DNA of 12,453 nt, taken from Gammaproteobacteria bacterium. Lineage in GTDB: Bacteria > Pseudomonadota > Gammaproteobacteria > Chromatiales > Chromatiaceae. A model generated the notes under the pieces. That model did not search any database, had not been told where the DNA came from, and saw only the letters and a list, made by a program, of their open reading frames with translations. The stretch covers positions 1 through 12,453 of the forward strand of contig JAGVUH010000173.1 of assembly GCA_019136395.1 (NCBI GenBank), given 5' to 3'. This document shows, piece by piece, positions 8,970 through 12,453 of this stretch. Positions within the stretch are counted from its first letter, which is position 1. Every line of letters starts with the position of its first letter. Position numbers and translations under genes: made by a program.

Positions 8970-8999
8970 GGTACGCCCGGCGGTGACTATCAGGCTCCC

Positions 9000-9659
9000 T
9001 CATGGCGGCGACGGTCGAACCAGGGGCCAGCGTCGCAGGACGCGATAGCGCGGCGGTGGGCCCTCCTGACCATAGGCCAGGACAAAGGCGTTGACCGGCC
9101 AGGAAATGGGCTGATCCAGGGGGCGCGCCGGCAAGGGGCGGGCGTTGCGCGCCAGGGTGGCGTGGGGGGCATAGGGCCGCGGATCGAGGGCCAGGCCACA
9201 AGCCCCTAACTCGTGGCGCAGGGTGGTGACCAGTCGGGCCAGGGGCGCCGGCGCCGGATCGGTGCCGCACCAGACCACCCGCGCTCGGGGGAAGGAGCCG
9301 ACCCGGTCCAGGCTCAGCGTGAAGGCCGGGGACCGCACCCGTTCGGCGGCGGACTCGGCGCAACGGCGCCGTTCCGGCGGCAGGACGCCCAGAAACACCA
9401 GGGTGAGATGGATGTCCTCGGGGTGGATCAGACGCCCGCGGAATGGCGGTCGGGCCAACGGGGTTTGGCCGGACGCGGTGGCGTCCCGGCCGATGGTCTC
9501 CCCCGTGGGTCTCCCCGCTGGGGTCGGTGGTCCCGACAGCCCTGGCAGTCCCGACAGTCCCGGCAACCCCGAGGGCCCTGACAGATCAGCCTGAACCCGG
9601 GCAAGGGCCTGGCGTTGGGCCTCCGCGGGCCAGAGGGCGAAAAAGAGCCGCTCAGCCAC
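9000..9659 (-). CDS. thpR: RNA 2',3'-cyclic phosphodiesterase ThpR (LigT-like 2H family) with Gly/Pro-rich insertion
   Basis: A member of the 2H phosphoesterase superfamily, whose bacterial ThpR/LigT members open 2',3'-cyclic phosphates on RNA and can join 2'-5' ends in vitro. Counting from the GTG at 9659 (219 residues), the two catalytic signatures are HLTL at residues 84-87 and HATL at 166-169, and the family N-terminus RLFFALWP starts at residue 4. E. coli ThpR has 176 residues; the excess is an insertion at about residues 27-75, which begins with GLPGLS repeats and continues as Pro/Gly/Thr-rich sequence. The start GTG overlaps the pncC stop by 8 bp, which suggests coupled translation. 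In-frame GTG codons further upstream (9695, 9701, 9704) would extend it into pncC and are less likely. Confidence 0.88.
   Translation of the reverse strand: MAERLFFALWPAEAQRQALARVQADLSGPSGLPGLSGLPGLSGPPTPAGRPTGETIGRDATASGQTPLARPPFRGRLIHPEDIHLTLVFLGVLPPERRRCAESAAERVRSPAFTLSLDRVGSFPRARVVWCGTDPAPAPLARLVTTLRHELGACGLALDPRPYAPHATLARNARPLPARPLDQPISWPVNAFVLAYGQEGPPPRYRVLRRWPLVRPSPP
9525..9590. repeat. Short tandem repeats inside thpR encoding GLPGLS units
   Basis: The region is built of degenerate 9-bp and 18-bp units related to CCCGACAGT and CCCGGCAAC on the + strand. It encodes (minus strand) Gly-Leu-Pro-Gly-Leu-Ser repeats in the ThpR insertion. The unit length is a multiple of three, so copy-number change would keep the frame. 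Confidence 0.6.
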
Positions 9660-10230
9660 CGCCGCCGCTATCGTTCTCGCTCTCGCTACCCCCACCGGCA
9701 CCACCGCCGCTGCCGCTGCCGCCGCTGCCGCCGCTGCCGCCGCTGCCGCCGAGCAGTTCTAGCAGTCGCTCCAGGGCGATGCCAACCGTCTGCCGACGCA
9801 CCGCCTCGCGATCCCCGCTAAGACGCAGGCGCTCCACCACCGGCGACTGACCCGCCAGTGCCCAGGCGACGAAGACGGTGCCGACGGGCTTCTCCGCGCT
9901 GCCGCCCCCCGGACCGGCGATTCCGCTGACCGCCACCGCGACCTGGGCCTGGCTGCGCGCCAGGGCACCCACCGCCATCTCCGTCACCACTTGGGCGCTG
10001 ACCGCCCCATGCCCCGCCAGGGTAGATCCAGCAACGCCCAGCATCTCCTCCTTGGCGCGGTTGCTGTAGGTCACGAAACCCCGGTCGAACCAGGCGCTCG
10101 ACCCCGCGACTCCGGTCACCACCTGGGCGATCCAGCCGCCGGTACAGGATTCCGCCGTGGCAAGCACCCGCCCGGTTGCCATGAGGCGCTGGCCCAGGGC
10201 CGCCGCCAATTGCTCTAGGTTCTGGTTCAT
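9652..10230 (-). CDS. pncC: Nicotinamide-nucleotide amidohydrolase PncC (CinA C-terminal domain) with Gly/Ser tail
   Basis: PncC deamidates NMN to NaMN in the pyridine nucleotide cycle. The stand-alone CinA-C domain is clear: ATAESCTGGWIAQ with the catalytic Ser28 (E. coli Ser31), GFVTYSNRAKEEMLGV, VAVSGIAGPGGGSAEKPVGT and VFVAWAL. The domain ends near residue 160, as in the 165-residue E. coli enzyme. A further 32 residues are almost only Gly and Ser (GGSGG repeats) plus a short Ser/Glu/Asn/Asp patch. The ATG at 10230 gives MNQNLEQLAAALGQRLMATG, the expected first helix; a GTG at 10248 would add six residues. Its gene lies upstream of thpR and recA, as the homologue does next to recA in E. 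coli. Confidence 0.93.
   Translation of the reverse strand: MNQNLEQLAAALGQRLMATGRVLATAESCTGGWIAQVVTGVAGSSAWFDRGFVTYSNRAKEEMLGVAGSTLAGHGAVSAQVVTEMAVGALARSQAQVAVAVSGIAGPGGGSAEKPVGTVFVAWALAGQSPVVERLRLSGDREAVRRQTVGIALERLLELLGGSGGSGGSGGSGSGGGAGGGSESENDSGGGG
9705..9752. repeat. GCCGCTGCC-type tandem repeat encoding the Gly/Ser tail of PncC
   Basis: Repeats of GCCGCTGCC (+ strand) run through this stretch with near-perfect 9-bp periodicity and encode Gly-Gly-Ser repeats on the minus strand. A more degenerate part continues to about 9665. Such arrays can change copy number by slippage without loss of frame. Confidence 0.75.
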
Positions 10231-10265
10231 GAGCCGAGTTTCGGTCACCTACAGGGTGCGGCGCA

Positions 10266-10305
10266 AGCGCCATGCCGGACAGCGCCATGCCAGAGGGGCC
10301 ATGCC
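10266..10305. repeat. Three short direct repeats with CCATGCC core upstream of pncC
   Basis: AGCGCCATGCC occurs at 10266-10276 and again at 10281-10291 (period 15 bp), and a third related copy, GGGGCCATGCC, ends at 10305. They lie in the spacer between the divergent pncC and cupin genes, about 20-75 bp before pncC. Possible regulator sites or simple duplication; no promoter is evident. The rest of this spacer shows nothing clear. Confidence 0.4.
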
Positions 10306-10462
10306 TGCCGAAGGGTGGTGAGAAGTCAGGCAAGGGGGGAAAGATCGTCGCGGCTTGATCGGGTCCGCGGGCACCCCGAGAATGCGGAGGATTGGTAACT
10401 CGCGGGCCGATCGTGCCCGGTTGGTTTCATCCTCCTCTTATTTCCTCCCCGGAGACCGCGTC

Positions 10463-10756
10463 ATGAGTCCGCACGACGATCTGGAAATTCGTTGCGAGCA
10501 CAAGCCCTCACCCGCCAAGCTGGAGGTGCTGGGGGTCGAATACTGGCCCATCTGGCGCAAGGAGGTCTCGACCTTCTCCTGGCATTACGACCAGACCGAA
10601 ACCTGCTATGTCCTGCGGGGGCGGTTTCGGGTAACGCCGGAGGGTGGTGAGGGTCGAGAGTTCCAGCGTGGTGACCTCATCACCTTCCCGGCTGGCCTGT
10701 CCTGCGTCTGGGAGGTGCTGGAACCGGTGGAGAAGCATTATCGCTTCGATGTCTGA
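10463..10756 (+). CDS. Small cupin-domain protein (Cupin_3/DUF861-like)
   Basis: A 97-residue single-domain cupin. The central part has the DUF861 pattern: VSTFSWHYDQTETCYVLRGR (residues 36-53), a short loop EGGEGREFQRGDLITFPAGL (61-79) and a last strand with CVWEVLEP. His41, Glu46 and Cys48 are potential metal or substrate ligands. The usual His of cupin motif 2 is missing, so it may bind metal weakly or not be an enzyme. GGAG lies 8-12 bases before the ATG at 10463, which decides the start; an in-frame ATG at 10355 would add 36 residues of non-conserved sequence. It stands alone, divergent from pncC and convergent with the sulfur globule protein gene. Function is not known. Confidence 0.85.
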   Translation: MSPHDDLEIRCEHKPSPAKLEVLGVEYWPIWRKEVSTFSWHYDQTETCYVLRGRFRVTPEGGEGREFQRGDLITFPAGLSCVWEVLEPVEKHYRFDV

Positions 10757-10853
10757 CGGACCTTGAGGACGTTCCCCACGCTCCGTTCACGGCGCCAGCG
10801 CCAAACAATTTTCTGGCCCACGGGCCGTTCAAACAGCGAAAAGCGTTGGGGGT

Positions 10854-10896
10854 ACAAAACGAAAACCCCGATCCGCCACGGGGGAGGATCGGGGTT
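10854..10896 (-). terminator. Rho-independent terminator of the sulfur globule protein gene
   Basis: AACCCCGATCC (10864-10874) and GGATCGGGGTT (10886-10896) form a perfect 11-bp stem with an 11-base loop. On the minus strand the stem runs into TTTTCGTTTTG, a T-rich tail, so it ends transcription coming from 10960-11301. It lies 64 bases after that gene's stop. On the + strand only TTAATGG follows, so it is not a good terminator for the cupin gene. Confidence 0.88.
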
Positions 10897-10959
10897 AATG
10901 GACACTTTCCTGTGCCCGATGGTGCCTTATCTCACCCGGCCCGATTGGCCGGCGGGTGA

Positions 10960-11301
10960 TTACTTGGCCTCGGCGGCGGGAGCGGCCGGAGGAGCGGGCG
11001 GGGCATAGGGGGCATAGGGCGCGCCGTAGGGGGCGTAGCCATAGGGGCCACCCCAGTAGGGGCCATAGCCGTAACCGTAGTTGTCGCGATAACGGTTGTA
11101 ACCACGACCCCAACCACGTCCGCCACCGGACATGTTCATGTTGAAGTCGCCATAGCCGTCACCGAACATGTCGTTCCACCAGTCATTGCCGGAGTTGCCC
11201 CAACCCGGACCACCCCAGCCTGGGCCGCCCCAGAAGGCGGAGGCGGAAGCGGACACACCCAGCAGGGCGGCGATGGCGGCGGCGGTAGCAAGCTTTTTCA
11301 T
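10960..11301 (-). CDS. Sulfur globule envelope protein (SgpA/SgpB, CV1/CV2-like)
   Basis: A 113-residue secreted structural protein. [22 protein letters not shown] is a classical Sec signal peptide, with cleavage predicted after ASA, before FWGGPGW. The mature part is low complexity: Gly/Trp-rich start, a conserved-looking middle [20 protein letters not shown], then Tyr/Gly/Arg ([19 protein letters not shown]), and an end of [19 protein letters not shown] ending in Glu-Ala-Lys. This composition and signal peptide match the envelope proteins that coat the periplasmic sulfur globules of purple sulfur bacteria such as Allochromatium. I cannot decide between the SgpA and SgpB paralogues. GGAGA lies 9 bases before the ATG at 11301; a longer reading from 11412 has no signal peptide at its start and is rejected. 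It has its own strong promoter and terminator, so it is probably monocistronic and abundantly made. Confidence 0.85.
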   Translation of the reverse strand: MKKLATAAAIAALLGVSASASAFWGGPGWGGPGWGNSGNDWWNDMFGDGYGDFNMNMSGGGRGWGRGYNRYRDNYGYGYGPYWGGPYGYAPYGAPYAPYAPPAPPAAPAAEAK

Positions 11302-11383
11302 CTTAGAGATTCTCCGATATGTTGTTTCTGTTGGCAGCAAGGAGCGGCGTCTTATGTGCTGTGGGCGCCGTCCATGGGTGCGT

Positions 11384-11412
11384 AGAATATTAGTGTATTC
11401 TGATATGGTCAA
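11384..11412 (-). promoter_or_regulatory. Strong predicted sigma-70 promoter of the sulfur globule protein gene
   Basis: On the minus strand TTGACC (11412-11407, 5 of 6) and TATTCT (11389-11384, 4 of 6) are separated by the ideal 17 bp. The surrounding sequence is AT-rich compared with its neighbourhood. Transcription would start near 11377, leaving a leader of about 75 bases. It is the best-formed sigma-70 promoter in the window, fitting an abundant structural protein. Confidence 0.7.
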
Positions 11413-11447
11413 GCACTATTTTGCGGTCATCGGAAAAAAGTCCCACC

Positions 11448-12453
11448 TCAGCGCTCCTGGTTCCTGAGCAAGACCAGGCCGACCAGCAGAAAGCCGAGCC
11501 CGAAGGCCGCCAGGACCCCATAATCCAGCCAGAGATCCCCCGGTTGCAGCCCCTTGGTGAAGGTGCCGACGCTGACGTGATTGAACCAGGCGCTGGGAAA
11601 ACCATAGCCCATGAAGCGCGCCGCGCCGGTCAGGGAGGAGACCGGCACCAGCATGCCGGAGAAGAGGATGGTGGGGATGGTGCTGACGATGGCGGTGCCA
11701 AATACCGCGGCGATCTGGGTGCGCATGAAGGTCGACATGAGCAGCCCCAGGCCGGTGGTGGCGAAGACGAACAGCGCCGCCCCCAGGGTGAGGGCGCTCA
11801 GGCTCCCGGTCAGCGGCACGCGGAACAACCAGAGGGCCATCAGCAACAGTAGCAGGTAGCTCAGCAGCGCCAGCCCCAGGTAGGGCAACTGCTTCCCCAA
11901 CAGGAATTCCAGGCCCTTGGTCGGCGTGGCGTAGAGATTGATGATGGAACCGAGTTCCTTCTCCCGCACCACCCCCACCGCCGTCATGGTCGCCGGGATC
12001 ATGATCAGCGACAGCATCAGGATCCCCGGCACCATGGCATAGACGCTCTTGAAATCCTGGTTGAAGCGGAAGCGGGTCTCGATCGCCACCGGCGGCACCG
12101 TGCCTGGCGTCGGAGCAGATGCGACTTGGCCCACGGCCAGGGTCTCCAGGTACTGTCGATGCACGCCCTCCACGTACCCGCGGATGGTATCGCCACGGAA
12201 AGGGATGGCGCCGTCGATGAGGAGCCGGACCTCTGGTCGCGCCCCGCGCCTGAGGGCGCGACCAAAGCCGGGGGGAATCTCGATGGCCAGGGCCAGACGC
12301 CCGCTGGCCAGCCGCCGTTGCAGATCGGCCTCATCCGCCAGGGGCGCCTGTTCGGCGAACCAGGGGGTACCGGCAAACTGCTCCCGGTAGGCGCGACTGG
12401 CCGGGGTGCGGTCACGGTCGAGGACGGCGAAGGCGATCTCGTCCACGTCAAAG
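11448..12453 (-). CDS. ABC-2 type transporter permease, C-terminal part (5' end outside window)
   Basis: The reading frame is open to the right edge (FDVDEIAFAVLDRDRTPASR), so the N-terminal membrane helix and start are missing. The visible 335 residues begin with the large extracytoplasmic domain of the ABC-2/YhhJ-like class (VLDRDRTPASRAYREQF, ASGRLALAIEIPPGFGRAL, LLIDGAIPFRGDTIRGYVEG). Five hydrophobic segments follow (VYAMVPGILMLSLIMIPATM; LPYLGLALLSYLLLLLMALW; LTLGAALFVFATTGLGLLMS; VFGTAIVSTIPTILFSGMLV; VLAAFGLGFLLVGLVLL). The cytoplasmic link VVREKELGSIINLYATPTK is the conserved coupling segment that follows the first of these. Such permeases work with a separate or fused ATPase in drug, lipid or cell-envelope export; the substrate is unknown. 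The stop lies 35 bases before the -35 of the sulfur globule gene. A run of six T follows on the minus strand but without a clear stem. Confidence 0.9.
   Translation of the reverse strand, partial: FDVDEIAFAVLDRDRTPASRAYREQFAGTPWFAEQAPLADEADLQRRLASGRLALAIEIPPGFGRALRRGARPEVRLLIDGAIPFRGDTIRGYVEGVHRQYLETLAVGQVASAPTPGTVPPVAIETRFRFNQDFKSVYAMVPGILMLSLIMIPATMTAVGVVREKELGSIINLYATPTKGLEFLLGKQLPYLGLALLSYLLLLLMALWLFRVPLTGSLSALTLGAALFVFATTGLGLLMSTFMRTQIAAVFGTAIVSTIPTILFSGMLVPVSSLTGAARFMGYGFPSAWFNHVSVGTFTKGLQPGDLWLDYGVLAAFGLGFLLVGLVLLRNQER

Noticed and set aside
9705..9752. CRISPR-like array in the 9-bp repeats
   Set aside because: The units are contiguous with no spacers and encode Gly/Ser within pncC.
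11302..11412. Longer N-terminus for the sulfur globule protein
   Set aside because: It would bury the signal peptide behind 37 charged residues and start in the -35 region of the gene's own promoter.
11428..11480. Terminator after the ABC-2 permease gene
   Set aside because: A CCTGGT/ACCAGG stem and a run of six T are present but about 20 bases apart, with the stem mostly inside the coding end; not a normal terminator.

Overview
The window is about 12.5 kb of GC-rich proteobacterial chromosome. The best clue to the organism is the secreted Gly/Tyr/Pro/Asn-rich protein at 10960-11301. It has the look of the sulfur globule envelope proteins (SgpA/SgpB, CV1/CV2) of purple sulfur bacteria, so I infer a gammaproteobacterium of the Chromatiaceae or a close relative. 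The housekeeping block pncC-recA-recX-alaS-lysC-csrA-tRNA-Ser(GCT) matches the conserved gammaproteobacterial neighbourhood (E. coli has pncC-recA-recX-alaS-csrA-serV), which supports this.

Layout. At the left edge (+ strand) is the 3' end of tatC, whose protein carries an unusually long Pro/Ala/Gly-rich and acidic tail with a small helical cap. A LysR-type regulator follows on the same strand. The rest is mostly on the minus strand, and reads from right to left: the end of an ABC-2 transporter permease (cut by the window edge), the sulfur globule protein gene with its own promoter and terminator, then (after one + strand cupin gene) pncC, thpR, recA, recX, alaS, lysC, csrA and tRNA-Ser(GCT).

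The genes of the block serve DNA repair (RecA and its modulator RecX), NAD salvage (PncC), RNA 2',3'-cyclic phosphate chemistry (ThpR), alanyl-tRNA charging (AlaS), entry into the aspartate amino-acid pathway (LysC) and global post-transcriptional control (CsrA). pncC/thpR overlap. recX and alaS lie close together or overlap, depending on the alaS start. lysC and alaS are separated by a 496-bp spacer with two inverted copies of a C/G-rich palindromic repeat.

The most interesting signals are regulatory. lysC has an in-frame GTG at codon 247 preceded by a GAGGAGG Shine-Dalgarno, exactly where alpha/beta-type aspartokinases start their separate beta subunit. The csrA leader has a hairpin at its predicted 5' end and a second hairpin that puts the Shine-Dalgarno and another GGA motif in one loop just before the start codon, as expected for CsrA autoregulation. 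A perfect 14-bp tandem duplication abuts the lysC ribosome binding site. No mobile element, CRISPR array or defence system is visible.
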